Below, piece by piece: positions 18,260 through 27,080 of a stretch of DNA of 64,000 nucleotides. Within the stretch, counting starts at the first letter, position 1. Every line of letters begins with the position of its first letter. The notes below the pieces were generated by a model. That model was given only the letters and a program-made list of their open reading frames with translations, did not search any database and had not been told where the DNA came from. The stretch covers positions 6,051 to 70,050 of the forward strand of contig JBBAAM010000013.1 in NCBI GenBank assembly GCA_041658245.1, given 5' to 3'. Position numbers and translations under genes: made by a program. This DNA is from Fen-1258 sp041658245. GTDB lineage: Bacteria; Bacteroidota; Ignavibacteria; Ignavibacteriales; Melioribacteraceae.

Positions 18260-19000
18260 ATGGAAATTAAAAATTACATTTATTGGGATGGAATTAAATT
18301 TATCAACAAAAAAAAGATTTCATTTTTTAACGATATCTTAAATGCTAATTTTATTACAGTTCCTTCGGCACCAGTACTTGTATCAATACACTCAAATCAT
18401 TTATTGCATAATGCAATTAAAGATTCCGATTTCTCAATAATCGATAGTTCACTTTTCGCAATACTATGTAGATTTTATTTTTTAAGGATTTATAAGTATA
18501 GTGGTTACCGTCTAGTTAAAGATATAATTGACTATTTGAAAAAAGAAAAGGTTAGTATTTTTCTGATTGATCCAAGTGAACACTCAGCTCAAACCAATAA
18601 AAAATTTATTTTGCAATCAACTTCAATTGCTTCATCTTATTACCATAATTATGTTGCCCCTTTCTATAATGAAAATTCTAGTATTACAGACAATAGATTA
18701 TTAGAAAAACTGGAGTTGATAAAACCTCGTTTAATAATTATTGGTATAGCGGGTGGTAAACAGGAAATTTTAGGTGCCTACCTGAAACGAAATTTAACCT
18801 TTGAGACAACAATCTTATGTACTGGCGCAGCACTTTCTTTTTTTACAGGTGAGCAGGCATTAATAAGCTGTACTATAGATCGTATGTATTTAGGTTGGTT
18901 ATTCAGAATATTAAACAATCCTAAAATTTTTTTACCACGATATTTGAGTGCTATAAAGTTTATTTTAATATTTTTTCAACACCCCGTAAAAAAAAGCTAA
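18260..19000 (+). CDS. WecG/TagA/CpsF family glycosyltransferase
   Basis: This 246-residue protein has the family's key features: a VSIHSNHLLHNAIKDSDFSIIDSSL segment (residues 41-65; the second half carries the D..x..DG-like active site), YRLVKDII, LIIIGIAGGKQE, CTGAALSFFTGEQ and YLGWLFRILNNPK. Members transfer N-acetylmannosaminuronate, ManNAc or glucose onto polyprenyl-linked acceptors. In a Wzx/Wzy locus it would add the second or a later sugar. It follows a 69-bp gap, so it may have its own start signals. The donor is unknown. Confidence 0.82.
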   Translation: MEIKNYIYWDGIKFINKKKISFFNDILNANFITVPSAPVLVSIHSNHLLHNAIKDSDFSIIDSSLFAILCRFYFLRIYKYSGYRLVKDIIDYLKKEKVSIFLIDPSEHSAQTNKKFILQSTSIASSYYHNYVAPFYNENSSITDNRLLEKLELIKPRLIIIGIAGGKQEILGAYLKRNLTFETTILCTGAALSFFTGEQALISCTIDRMYLGWLFRILNNPKIFLPRYLSAIKFILIFFQHPVKKS

Positions 19001-19033
19001 TAAGCCTATTAATTGTAGAAATGCCATGGCTAT

Positions 19034-19228
19034 AAAAATTCATTAGTTCTTAGTGCAGGCGGTTTCATCAGCAGTCATTTAGCAAATAAACTAAAAAGAG
19101 AAGGATTTTTGGTTCGTGGGGTTGACTTAATACACAACGAATATCAAGGTTTATTAGTTACTGTCTTATTCCCTTCTCACAATTTTAATTACAATTATAT
19201 AAAACAACAAATAGATAAAACTATATAA
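19034..19228 (+). pseudogene. Remnant of a GDP-mannose-epimerase-like SDR N-terminus
   Basis: Without a start codon, the frame from 19034 reads KNSLVLSAGGFISSHLANK, then GFLVRGVDLIHNEYQG, before losing similarity and stopping at 19228. GAGGFIGSHL...WVRGVDLKHPEY is the N-terminus of bacterial GDP-mannose 3,5-epimerase-like enzymes. The glycine motif has decayed (SAGGFISS). Only about 45 codons remain. It points to a former sugar-nucleotide gene between the WecG-type gene and the initiating transferase. Confidence 0.6.
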
Positions 19229-19230
19229 TA

Positions 19231-20628
19231 TTGCTCTCACTTAGATCTACTTTATACTTCATAAGACGTGGTATTGATCATTTGTTGATCACTGCTTTAT
19301 TTATTATTGCAGCTTTATTCTCACATGGTGCAAATATACTTATACAGGATAGTGATTTCTTATTTCTATTATTTATCATAAATATCGGCTGGGTAATTAG
19401 TTCAAACAATACTGATTTGTATGATGAATTTAGATCAAGAAATTTTAGTTATGAACTTGTACTAATACTTCAGAACAATTTAATTCTTTCAATCATTACA
19501 ATTGTTTTTCTTTTTATCTTAAAAGATTTAGAACTTTCATGGAAATTTATTTTATCCCAGTTTCTATTAATATCATTTTTCATAAGCTTAGAAAAATATT
19601 TTATCCGATTGATATTATACCATTTTAGAAAAAAAGGAAAGAATATTCGATCAATGCTTTTAATTGGTGCCGGTAATGTCGGTCGTGCATTTAATGACAT
19701 AATTAAAAACAGTCCTCATTATGGTTACAAAGTGTTAGGTTATCTTGATGATAATGATCAGAGTGATTTGAATGGTTTATATTTGGGCAAAGTTGCAGAT
19801 TTAGAAAACATACTATTGAATACTAAAGTTGATAATATAGCCATAGCATTACCAGATTATGCTCAGAATAAAATTCACAACATTATCGAAATTGCTGAAA
19901 AACATGGTGTTAGAGTTAAAATAATTTCCAATTGTTTTAAATTTGTTTCGGGTAAATTTAATATATCAATGTTTGGTCCTTTTCCTGTTATTGCAGTAAG
20001 AGATGAAAAAATAAATTTAATTCATTGGCGGCTGATTAAAAGGTTTATGGATACTTTATTAAGTTTTATCATTTCAATAATTTTTCTTTCATGGCTCATT
20101 CCATTAATTTCTCTTTTAATAAAAATTGAATCAAAAGGTCCGGCAATATTTAAGCAGGAAAGATGGGGCAGAGGAAATAAAAAAATATTGATCTATAAAT
20201 TCAGAAGTATGTATCATAACGGTCATGAGCCGTCATCATTACCATTCCGGCAAACTTCAAAAAACGATCCGCGTATTACAAAGGTGGGTAAATTCTTAAG
20301 AAAAACTAATTTGGATGAACTTCCTCAATTTATAAATGTTCTTAAAGGTGAAATGTCTCTAATTGGTCCGCGTCCTCATGCTTTACAGCATGAAATGGAA
20401 TCAAAAGAAATAATTAATAAATATATGGTTAGAGAATTTGTAAAACCCGGTATTACCGGATGGGCTCAGGTAAACGGATTTAGAGGCGAGACAAAAGATA
20501 TTAAACTTATGCAGAAAAGAATTGATTATGATATCTGGTACATCGAAAACTGGTCGCTCTTTTTAGATTTTCAAATAATTATTCTTACAATATGGAATAT
20601 GATCAAAGGCGACCCGAATGCGTACTAA
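19231..20628 (+). CDS. Polyprenyl-phosphate hexose-1-phosphate transferase (initiating sugar transferase)
   Basis: This 465-residue PNPT-family membrane protein should start the repeat unit by moving a sugar-1-phosphate onto undecaprenyl phosphate. The first 125 residues hold four membrane spans. A CoA-binding-like domain follows (MLLIGAGNVGRAF to about residue 255), then a fifth hydrophobic segment and the catalytic domain: GPAIFKQERWGRGNKKILIYKFRSM (residues 303-327), LRKTNLDELPQFINVL, and SLIGPRPH. This is the WbaJ/CpsE full-length form. The start codon is TTG 19231; no ATG fits. It follows the remnant stop by 2 bp. Confidence 0.9.
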   Translation: MLSLRSTLYFIRRGIDHLLITALFIIAALFSHGANILIQDSDFLFLLFIINIGWVISSNNTDLYDEFRSRNFSYELVLILQNNLILSIITIVFLFILKDLELSWKFILSQFLLISFFISLEKYFIRLILYHFRKKGKNIRSMLLIGAGNVGRAFNDIIKNSPHYGYKVLGYLDDNDQSDLNGLYLGKVADLENILLNTKVDNIAIALPDYAQNKIHNIIEIAEKHGVRVKIISNCFKFVSGKFNISMFGPFPVIAVRDEKINLIHWRLIKRFMDTLLSFIISIIFLSWLIPLISLLIKIESKGPAIFKQERWGRGNKKILIYKFRSMYHNGHEPSSLPFRQTSKNDPRITKVGKFLRKTNLDELPQFINVLKGEMSLIGPRPHALQHEMESKEIINKYMVREFVKPGITGWAQVNGFRGETKDIKLMQKRIDYDIWYIENWSLFLDFQIIILTIWNMIKGDPNAY

Positions 20629-20639
20629 ACAATTGAGAA

Positions 20640-21347
20640 TTGAAAATTAAAAATCTTTTTTATGCACTTTTCCTTTTTCCATTTTACTTTGCTTCTTCAC
20701 AAACCCTCGAAGGTACTAGCGGATTATTTTTTATTCCAACTGCTGAGATGCAGAAAGATGGAACAGTTTTAATTGGTGCTAATTTTGTAAATAAAGAATT
20801 AATTTCATTTAGCGGTTATCAGCAAAATGCATTTACTCCTTATTTAACCTTAACTTTTTTACCTTTTGCAGAATTTAGTATAAAAATTACAAGGTACACT
20901 GATGAAAATGTAGGAGGACAAGCATTAGGAGATAGAACATTCAGTGCAAGAATAAAAATATATAATGAGCAAAATATAATTCCCGCATTAGTATTAGGTC
21001 TTCATGATTTGTTTACAGTTTTTGGTGGTACCGAAGCAATTCACAATAATGCTTTGTATTTGGTTGGCACTAAAAATCTCAAATTGGAATCAAACATAAT
21101 TAATAATATTTCATTCCATGTCGGTTATGGGTTAGATATATTACAAGCTAGGACTCATAACTTTGTTGGTTTCTTTGGTGGTATGTCAATAAAATTTTTC
21201 AATTCTTTAGAGTTAATGACTGAATATGACGGCAAACGGGTAAACGGAGGATTACGCTTAAAATTATTTGATCACATATCAATACTTTGCGGTTATATTA
21301 ATTATAAATATTTTTCCGGAGGGGCAAGTTTTAGTTTCCAGTTGTGA
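20640..21347 (+). CDS. YjbH-like exopolysaccharide outer-membrane protein
   Basis: The 235-residue product has a signal peptide (KNLFYALFLFPFYFASSQ, cut after about residue 20) and then TLEGTSGLFFIPTAEMQKDG. That opening is typical of the YjbH family of secreted or outer-membrane exopolysaccharide proteins. Short amphipathic beta strands with aromatic ends fill the rest, and the protein ends in FSFQL, compatible with a beta-barrel signal. The start is TTG 20640 since no ATG precedes the signal sequence. It is the last plus-strand gene of the polysaccharide cluster. Confidence 0.7.
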   Translation: MKIKNLFYALFLFPFYFASSQTLEGTSGLFFIPTAEMQKDGTVLIGANFVNKELISFSGYQQNAFTPYLTLTFLPFAEFSIKITRYTDENVGGQALGDRTFSARIKIYNEQNIIPALVLGLHDLFTVFGGTEAIHNNALYLVGTKNLKLESNIINNISFHVGYGLDILQARTHNFVGFFGGMSIKFFNSLELMTEYDGKRVNGGLRLKLFDHISILCGYINYKYFSGGASFSFQL

Positions 21348-21399
21348 GTTTAATATTTTTATTCGCATCTGGTAGCCATTCTCATAGTTATTTTTCTAA

Positions 21400-21475
21400 T
21401 TTCTGATTTCTAATTACTAATTACTCATTTCTTATTTCTTATTTCTTATTTCTTATTTTTCATTACTACTATCCG
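21400..21475. repeat. Pyrimidine-rich degenerate tandem repeat (TTTCTTA units)
   Basis: The tract runs TTTCTAATTTCTGATTTC, then about five TTTCTTA units at 21427-21460. It reaches the 3' end of the minus-strand HTH gene and encodes or borders its last codons. The same style of loosely repeated 7-12-base unit recurs at 23640-23840 and elsewhere. The irregular units and absence of spacers are unlike a CRISPR array. Confidence 0.7.
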
Positions 21476-21950
21476 TACTTATTCCCATTATTCTTTCCCT
21501 ATCTTTGCTCCCAATTTCTGTAACTATAACTTTAATTTTTTTAATCTTTGCATCATCATCACTCAGGTAAGGATTATTTCTGTCATCTTTAAATTTACTA
21601 TCTAATAATTTTATAAACTCTAATTTTTTATTTAAGATATGATCAAATTTTAAAATAATATTTATTAATTCACCCTTGCTCAATTTATTGTAATTTACTT
21701 TCTTAAAATATGCCATCGCTTTGTTTCTTTCCTGAAAGATTTCCTTAGTAAATTGTAAAGTATCTTGAATAAATAAACCCATTACTTCATATGTTTTATC
21801 TCGATGGTATTTTAGTATATCCTCTTTTAAATCTCTCTCCCATTTTATTAAAGTTGGTTTGGATATTTTCATACGTTTTTTTATTTCATCTAATGAAAGC
21901 CCCTTAGATCTTAACACCATAAATTTAGTTTTTGTATTGTTGTTGTACAA
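21453..21950 (-). CDS. Helix-turn-helix protein of unknown function
   Basis: This 165-residue charged protein starts with a clear HTH: FMVLRSKGLSLDEIKKRMKISKPTLIKWERDL (residues 10-41), of the kind found in small-terminase and transposase-like DNA-binding proteins. The remaining helical part (LFIQDTLQFTKEIFQERNKAM...) is basic and probably coiled. It has no catalytic motif. It is convergent with the polysaccharide cluster and has no operon partner. A phage-terminase-small-subunit origin or a transposon accessory regulator are both possible. Confidence 0.6.
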   Translation of the reverse strand: MYNNNTKTKFMVLRSKGLSLDEIKKRMKISKPTLIKWERDLKEDILKYHRDKTYEVMGLFIQDTLQFTKEIFQERNKAMAYFKKVNYNKLSKGELINIILKFDHILNKKLEFIKLLDSKFKDDRNNPYLSDDDAKIKKIKVIVTEIGSKDRERIMGISTDSSNEK

Positions 21951-22657
21951 CTTCGCCCTCCATTATAATATTTATATTCAAATATATAGTAAAGAAATAG
22001 TAAAATTATAGTAAAATATTTTCTCTATGTTTAAAATATATTATTGAGATCGAATTTTTATCTGTTCCTGGAAACATTCGATCCTTTTACTATTCTCACG
22101 GGACTGGTTAGTTTCAGCGCTTTACGGCGGTGCCGGTTTCTCATTTCAATTATAAATTCTCAAATAGTTCCTTCCTCTTACCTTCCTAATAATTACAATT
22201 TTTTTTATTGAACGAAGATTCTCTTCGTTCTACAATTATTCATTTGCAGTCAATAACCATTTCTTGACTGATTTATTAGCTGGATCGTAATAATTTTAAT
22301 AAAAAGGGATTCATCAATTCTGATCCTTTATTATAACAGAAGCAGACTCCACTGATGTTATCGAACAACGCAAAAGAACGGCAAATAGGTAAAATTGCAA
22401 GGTTTAAATTGATCCCGATATTGCACCGGTCTTTAGACCATATATGAAAATTAATGACCGTGAATTTATTTGTTGGAAAACAGAATGATTAAACAAGATT
22501 GAAAACCGTTTTAACTGTTCCGATGGGAACGGTTTAGAAACAATAATCACACACACTATTTAGATCAGCGAACACTTACAGCATTCTTTAAAGTTACAGA
22601 CTTTTCTATATTCCTTTTCAAAATTTTTGTATTTTACAATTAAATAATGGATTTATT
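21951..22657. other. 707-bp gap: YjbH-tail remnant, one palindrome, otherwise empty
   Basis: No long frame is open. At 22098-22155 one frame reads SRDWLVSALYGGAGFSFQL then TAA; the last 10 residues match the C-terminus of the YjbH-like protein (SGGASFSFQL) at 8 positions. This suggests a relic of a second copy of that gene. A 21-bp palindrome lies at 22210-22230. The stretch from about 22370 to 22560 contains higher-GC pieces that I cannot assign. Confidence 0.45.
22210..22230. repeat. 21-bp palindrome, copy 1
   Basis: GAACGAAGA / TTC / TCTTCGTTC forms a perfect 9-bp stem with a 3-nt loop and is followed by TACAATT. The same element with loop ATC is at 23579-23599. The copies lie on either side of the AbiEii-type gene pair. 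Confidence 0.8.
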
Positions 22658-22918
22658 ATGAGTTATATACCTAAAGAGTTCAAAAAGTATTTTTGGGATT
22701 GCGATTTCAGTAGACTTGATTTCATAAAGAATAAAAATTTTATTCTGGGCAAACTTCTATTATTTGGGGACCTAGATGCAATTAAATTTGTTTTGAAAAA
22801 TTTTGAAAGAGTTGAAGTAAGCAGCTTTATTGATAAGAAAGGAGCTTTAATATTAGATAAGGTTAGTTTCAATTTTTGGGAAAAAATTGTTCGCCATGAT
22901 GAACTATGGGAAAGATGA
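22658..22918 (+). CDS. Small DUF6922-like protein upstream of AbiEii-type nucleotidyltransferase
   Basis: This 86-residue protein reads YIPKEFKKYFWDCDFSRLDF, LLLFGDLDAIKFVLKNF and FWEKIVRHDELWER. I recall this pattern as a family of short proteins (DUF6922-type) encoded directly before AbiEii/AbiGii nucleotidyltransferases, where it plausibly acts as the antitoxin-side partner. The 3' end overlaps the next ATG by 13 bp, so the two are translated as a unit. There is no clear HTH. Family naming is from memory. Confidence 0.62.
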   Translation: MSYIPKEFKKYFWDCDFSRLDFIKNKNFILGKLLLFGDLDAIKFVLKNFERVEVSSFIDKKGALILDKVSFNFWEKIVRHDELWER

Positions 22919-23556
22919 ATCTTCATTTTGATATATTGAACGGAAAGAGATCATCTATTGTAAGCAGACTCTTACACTTCCATGATCGTTTTTACCTTGC
23001 AGGAGGTACGGGTCTTGCTTTACAGCTTGGACATCGTATATCCGAAGATTTCGATTTTTTCACAAGCTCAAATTTTAATAATGATGCTTTGCTAGGTGAA
23101 ATAAATAAACTATTCTATGAATATTCAGTTTCGGTTATACAAAATGAAAAAGATACTTTAACTGTTCTGCTGAACGATGAAATAAAAATTTCTTTTTTCA
23201 AACTTAATTACGTTAATGTCTTACCTTTATTGGAAGCAGGGAGTTTTAAATTAGCTCAGATTCAAGAGATTGGTATTATGAAACTGCTGGCACTTCCAAG
23301 GGCGCTTTATAAGGATTATGTAGATCTTTACTTTATATTAAAAGAGCATTCGCTTTCTGCGTTAATAGATTTAGCAAAATTAAAACATCCCGATTTTAAT
23401 CCTTCTATCTACCTTAAATGTCTTCTTTCATACGAAGATGTAGATCTTCTCCCCGTAATATTCACAATCGGAAAGGCAATTACAGAAACAGAAGTTTTTA
23501 ATTTTTTAGAAAAACAGACTTTGGAATTTCTAAAAGTTACGGGTGGAAAGGTTTAA
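22906..23556 (+). CDS. AbiEii/AbiGii-family nucleotidyltransferase (toxin-like)
   Basis: The 216-residue product shows RFYLAGGTGLALQLGHRISEDFDFF (residues 25-49), the GG...S-x-D-x-D core of AbiEii-type nucleotidyltransferases. Further on are IKISFFKL with a third carboxylate region and LALPRALYKDYVDLYFIL, the typical helix ending KDxxDLYFIL. Type IV toxin AbiEii transfers nucleotides to tRNA and causes growth arrest or phage abortive infection. This stand-alone form is shorter than AbiEii proper, so the target is open. It is paired with the 86-residue gene upstream. Confidence 0.85.
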   Translation: MGKMNLHFDILNGKRSSIVSRLLHFHDRFYLAGGTGLALQLGHRISEDFDFFTSSNFNNDALLGEINKLFYEYSVSVIQNEKDTLTVLLNDEIKISFFKLNYVNVLPLLEAGSFKLAQIQEIGIMKLLALPRALYKDYVDLYFILKEHSLSALIDLAKLKHPDFNPSIYLKCLLSYEDVDLLPVIFTIGKAITETEVFNFLEKQTLEFLKVTGGKV

Positions 23557-23578
23557 ACTATATATTGAGTTTGTAAGT

Positions 23579-23599
23579 GAACGAAGAATCTCTTCGTTC
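23579..23599. repeat. 21-bp palindrome, copy 2
   Basis: GAACGAAGA / ATC / TCTTCGTTC, a perfect 9-bp stem followed by TACAATT, lies 22 bp after the nucleotidyltransferase stop. It could fold as a terminator-like hairpin, but it has no clear T-run and has a twin at 22210. Confidence 0.8.
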
Positions 23600-23616
23600 T
23601 ACAATTTTAATCTTTA

Positions 23617-24072
23617 ATGCTAACTCCCTACTGCATACTTCCTACTATTTTTACTTTTAAGGTTGTAGGTGTCGAATATTCATCCGCCTATGGCGGGCTT
23701 ATCCCTGCTATTCTTCTTATTACTTATTTCCGATTTCTTATTACTGATTTCTTTACTGCTTACTGTCGACTGCTTACCGCAAACTGTCAACTGTCTACTG
23801 CTTTCTATTGCCTGCCCACTTTCCTCAACCCAGCATTCTGTATCCGTTTCCATTCCAGCACTATATTACTTGTCCACAGTAGCGGAATCCATTATTCCAT
23901 ACAAACATCCGTCCATTCATACAACCTCTTTGCCGCTATTTTACTCTAAAATTAATATTTCCATCGATTCTGTCCATAGAAGCATTCATTTTGTTACAAA
24001 AAATTTAATAAAATAGGTTGACTTCATTGCAATATTTCATCAATATTATCCCGCATTTATTACAATTCAATT
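23617..24072. repeat. Degenerate pyrimidine-rich repeat tract and intergenic region
   Basis: Between 23617 and about 23840 variants of TACTGCTTACTG, ACTGTCAACTGTC and TTATTTCCGATTTC follow each other with no fixed period. A CCGCC-TAT-GGCGG hairpin lies near 23689. Two overlapping frames are open here but encode only repeat-derived, low-information peptides. The remainder up to 24072 should hold the promoter of the ATPase gene; no motif is clear. Confidence 0.6.
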
Positions 24073-25443
24073 ATGCTTAACCGGGAAGCCTTACAATTTC
24101 TGAATAGATGGAAAGAGAAACCTGATCGTAAACCGCTTGTTATCTGGGGTGCTCGCCAGGTAGGAAAGACCACTCTGGTTAATATTTTTTCTAAAAAATT
24201 CAGGCAATACATATACCTCAATCTGGAATTAACAGAAGAACGGAAAATATTCGATGACAGGCAAAATTTTGAAGAAGTTATTGATGCATTATTCTTTCTT
24301 AAAAATGGCGGGAAAAATGTACCCGATACTTTAATTTTTATAGATGAGATTCAAAACTCACCGGAAGCGGTCAAAAACCTGCGGTACTTTTACGAAAAGA
24401 AAAAAGAATTAGCGGTAGTTACTGCCGGTTCTCTTCTTGAAACATTAATTGATAAAGATATAACTTACCCGGTAGGCAGGGTAGAATTTTTTGCTTTAAG
24501 GCCTTTTTCCTTTCATGAATATCTAAATGCAGTCGGTGAAAAGAATTCTTTGGATGCAATTGACAATATTCCCTTTCCGGAATATGCTCACAATAAGCTT
24601 ATTTCTTTATTCAGGCGGTATGCCCTTATCGGCGGTATGCCTGAAGTCATTAAGAAATATTCAGAGAATAACGATTTGAACGAAATAAAAGAAGTCATAA
24701 AGAATCTTGTTCTCTCCTATAAAGCAGATATTGAAAAATATGCAAGGAATGAAACTGTTAACAGAATAGTAAGGCATATAATAGATAATGCTTTTCATTT
24801 TGCGGGTGAGCGTATAAAATTTAACCGGTTTGCAAATTCAAATTACCGCTCCCGTGAAGTAAGTGAGTGTTTCAGGATACTTGAAAAAACGATGCTCCTT
24901 CAATTAGTTTACCCTGCAACTTCAACCGGTCTGCCTTTAATTGCCGACAAGAAAAAGTCTCCCAAACTCCAGTTGCTCGATACCGGTTTAGTGAATTTTA
25001 TGAGCGGAATAGAAAAGGATGTATATAATACCGATGAATTAACCGACGTGTACAGAGGAAAAATTGCGGAACATATAATAGGACAGGAGTTACTTGCAAG
25101 AGAAATTTTACCTGAAAATAATTTACTTTTTTGGCTGAGAGAAAAAAAACAGTCTGATGCTAAACTTGATTACCTTATTACTTATAAAGGAAATGTTATT
25201 CCTGTTGAAGTTAAATCGGGATCTGCCGGAAAATTGAGATCCTTACACCAGTTCATAAATCTTTCAACAGTTAAAAATAAACTTACAGTAGCTGTAAGAT
25301 TTTATGCAGGTAAATTATCTGTAAAGAAAGAAACGACACCGGAAGGGAATAAATTCATATTATTAAATTTACCATTCTACTTATGTAATAAGATTGGTGA
25401 TTATATTGATTGGGCAGCAGGAAGAGTGAACAGTAATGAGTGA
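24073..25443 (+). CDS. AAA ATPase with C-terminal DUF4143 domain
   Basis: This 456-residue protein has Walker A GARQVGKTTL (residues 26-35), Walker B TLIFIDEIQ (about 98-106), a sensor-like VTAGSLLE, and the LRPFSFHEYL box that follows the ATPase core in this family. The C-terminal half (YRGKIAEHIIGQELLA, LLFWLREKKQSDAKLDYLI, VIPVEVKSGSAGKLRSLHQF) is the DUF4143 region with a PD-(D/E)xK-like D...E-V-K-S motif. These proteins are common in Bacteroidota and their role is unresolved. The nuclease-like residues appear intact. Confidence 0.85.
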   Translation: MLNREALQFLNRWKEKPDRKPLVIWGARQVGKTTLVNIFSKKFRQYIYLNLELTEERKIFDDRQNFEEVIDALFFLKNGGKNVPDTLIFIDEIQNSPEAVKNLRYFYEKKKELAVVTAGSLLETLIDKDITYPVGRVEFFALRPFSFHEYLNAVGEKNSLDAIDNIPFPEYAHNKLISLFRRYALIGGMPEVIKKYSENNDLNEIKEVIKNLVLSYKADIEKYARNETVNRIVRHIIDNAFHFAGERIKFNRFANSNYRSREVSECFRILEKTMLLQLVYPATSTGLPLIADKKKSPKLQLLDTGLVNFMSGIEKDVYNTDELTDVYRGKIAEHIIGQELLAREILPENNLLFWLREKKQSDAKLDYLITYKGNVIPVEVKSGSAGKLRSLHQFINLSTVKNKLTVAVRFYAGKLSVKKETTPEGNKFILLNLPFYLCNKIGDYIDWAAGRVNSNE

Positions 25444-25562
25444 CCCCGTCAAAAAGATAGCCGGGCAGGCAAAATGACGAGTAACAGGGGAAAGAAGTGA
25501 CCAAGAGAAAGGAATTGATTTAGTGAATGTGTGTTTTTTGAACAATAATAAAAATGATTTAT

Positions 25563-25603
25563 ATTGGCTGCGAGAATATTCGCAACGAAAATAATCGCAA
25601 CAG
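25563..25603. promoter_or_regulatory. Near-palindromic repeat directly before ATPase gene
   Basis: The 40 bases before ATG 25604 contain TGCGAGAATATTCGCA, a near-perfect inverted repeat, followed by CGAAAATAATCGCAAC, which repeats its right half. The position against the start codon suggests an operator or a translational control element. No regulator is encoded next to it. Confidence 0.35.
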
Positions 25604-26701
25604 ATGAAAAAGAATCCATTTAAATTCGGGAGTGTTGTTGACGGGCCTTACTTTACCAACCGCATAGCTGAAATACAAAAAGTAAGATCTATTCTAATGA
25701 GCAAAAATCATCTTATAATTATTAGTCCAAGGCGGTTTGGCAAAACCAGTCTGATTAGTAAAGTGATAAATGAAATCGGTCGCCCGTTTATTTTATTGGA
25801 TTTACAATTAGTAACAAATGTTGAAGATTTTGCAGCACAGCTATTAAAAAGGATTTACCGTCTATATCCATTTGAAAAGATGAGACAATTAGTTAAAAAC
25901 TTCAGAATAATTCCTAATATTTCCCTTAATCCGATGAATAATGAAGTTGATATTTCATTTCAACCGGTATCTTCCGGTTCAATATTAGTTGAGGATGTAT
26001 TAAATTTGATAGAAAGAGTGAATGATAAAAAGAAAAAACTAATAATTGTTTTTGATGAATTTCAAGAAATAAAAAGTATTGAGAAAGAATTAGATCGTCA
26101 ACTTCGTTCAACAATCCAGCATCATCAAAATATCAATTACGTATTCTTAGGAAGTCAAGAATCATTAATGAGAGATATATTCGAAAAGAAAAAATCTCCC
26201 TTTTATCATTTCGGATATTTGTTACCGTTAGATAAAATACCTCAACAAGAATTCATGGAATATCTTTCTGCCGGATTAGAATCCGTGGCGCTTAAATCGG
26301 AAGAAATAGCAAAAGAGATATTGGAAATAACAAAATCGCATCCATATTACACACAGCAATTAGCATTTACTGTTTGGGAGCTATTGAACAATACCGGAAA
26401 AATAAAAAATCCGGTTGAGGAGGCTGTCGACGAAATTATCCGGCATCACGATATGGATTATGAACGTCTGTGGAATACTATAAACAGAACGGATATGAAA
26501 ATTCTAATAGGGATGTCGTTATCGGAAATTACACCGCTATCATCAGAATTTGCTAAAAAATATTTTAGAGGCGCATCGAGCACAATATTCAGCAGCTTAA
26601 AACGGTTAGCGCAAAACGGCTTAGTAATCAAAACCGAATTTGGTTACGAAATTGACGATCCTTTTTTTAAGAGGTGGGTAAAGAGAAGAAGACTACAATG
26701 A
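25604..26701 (+). CDS. P-loop ATPase of the archaeal-ATPase/STAND-like type
   Basis: This 365-residue protein opens NPFKFGSVVDGPYFTNR, typical of the family. Walker A is SPRRFGKTSLI (41-51), Walker B LIIVFDEFQEI (about 146-156), and a sensor motif is YVFLGSQESLM. The C-terminus (SEFAKKYFRGASSTIFSSLKRLAQNGLVIK, about 320-349) is a winged-helix domain. Relatives are annotated as ATP-binding proteins of unknown function. Neighbour 24073 has a related ATPase core, but the two genes are 160 bp apart and otherwise differ. Confidence 0.8.
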   Translation: MKKNPFKFGSVVDGPYFTNRIAEIQKVRSILMSKNHLIIISPRRFGKTSLISKVINEIGRPFILLDLQLVTNVEDFAAQLLKRIYRLYPFEKMRQLVKNFRIIPNISLNPMNNEVDISFQPVSSGSILVEDVLNLIERVNDKKKKLIIVFDEFQEIKSIEKELDRQLRSTIQHHQNINYVFLGSQESLMRDIFEKKKSPFYHFGYLLPLDKIPQQEFMEYLSAGLESVALKSEEIAKEILEITKSHPYYTQQLAFTVWELLNNTGKIKNPVEEAVDEIIRHHDMDYERLWNTINRTDMKILIGMSLSEITPLSSEFAKKYFRGASSTIFSSLKRLAQNGLVIKTEFGYEIDDPFFKRWVKRRRLQ

Positions 26702-27032
26702 GTGCCCCCTAAAATAGAAAAACAGATTTCCCGCCCAGCAGGATCCGTCGAAAAGATGCCGGACAAGTGGCGGACAAGCACGGGTCAGTCCCCGCGAAAT
26801 AGTAAAAAGCACATTTCACGGGTCAGGTTGGTGTGATGGTTGAGGGAAAGTAACGGGAAACAAGCAGCGAGTGACATGCGCAATAGTGAATAGTTCAACA
26901 ATTCAACATTTGTCTGGAGTAGTTCAACTCATCAATCCGCCTGCATTGCATTTCGGCGAGACAAGCCTTTCAACAATTAAACAATTGTCTCAAGAAATTA
27001 AAAGTTACTCGTCACTATATTCACTAATTAAA
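26702..27032. other. Intergenic region with hairpin and degenerate repeats
   Basis: About 26700-26860 is noticeably richer in G+C than its surroundings. It contains CCCGCGAAAT and ATTTCACGGG (about 26797-26825), which pair as an imperfect stem. From 26870 the sequence becomes loosely repetitive (AATAGTGAATAGTTCAACAA and similar). No gene is evident. Confidence 0.5.
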
Positions 27033-27080
27033 ATGAAAGCAATAATCTTAGCAGCAGGTAAAGGCGAAGTATCCATGTAA
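27033..27080 (+). pseudogene. Start of a sugar nucleotidyltransferase, 15 codons then stop
   Basis: ATG 27033 reads MKAIILAAGKGEVSM then TAA. Its first 12 residues equal those of the nucleotidyltransferase starting at 27911. The DNA differs mostly at third codon positions, so this is an old paralogous relic or partial duplication and not a recent copy. Both are preceded by similar CACTATTCACTA-type repeats. Confidence 0.6.

Noticed and set aside
21427..21460. TTTCTTA array considered as a CRISPR or phase-variable repeat
   Set aside because: There are no spacers, the units are not separated, and the tract is at the 3' end of a gene, so neither CRISPR nor contingency-locus logic applies.
23617..24016. 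Two overlapping frames of 110 and 115 codons
   Set aside because: Both are translations of the degenerate repeat tract; open in two frames at once and without domain features.
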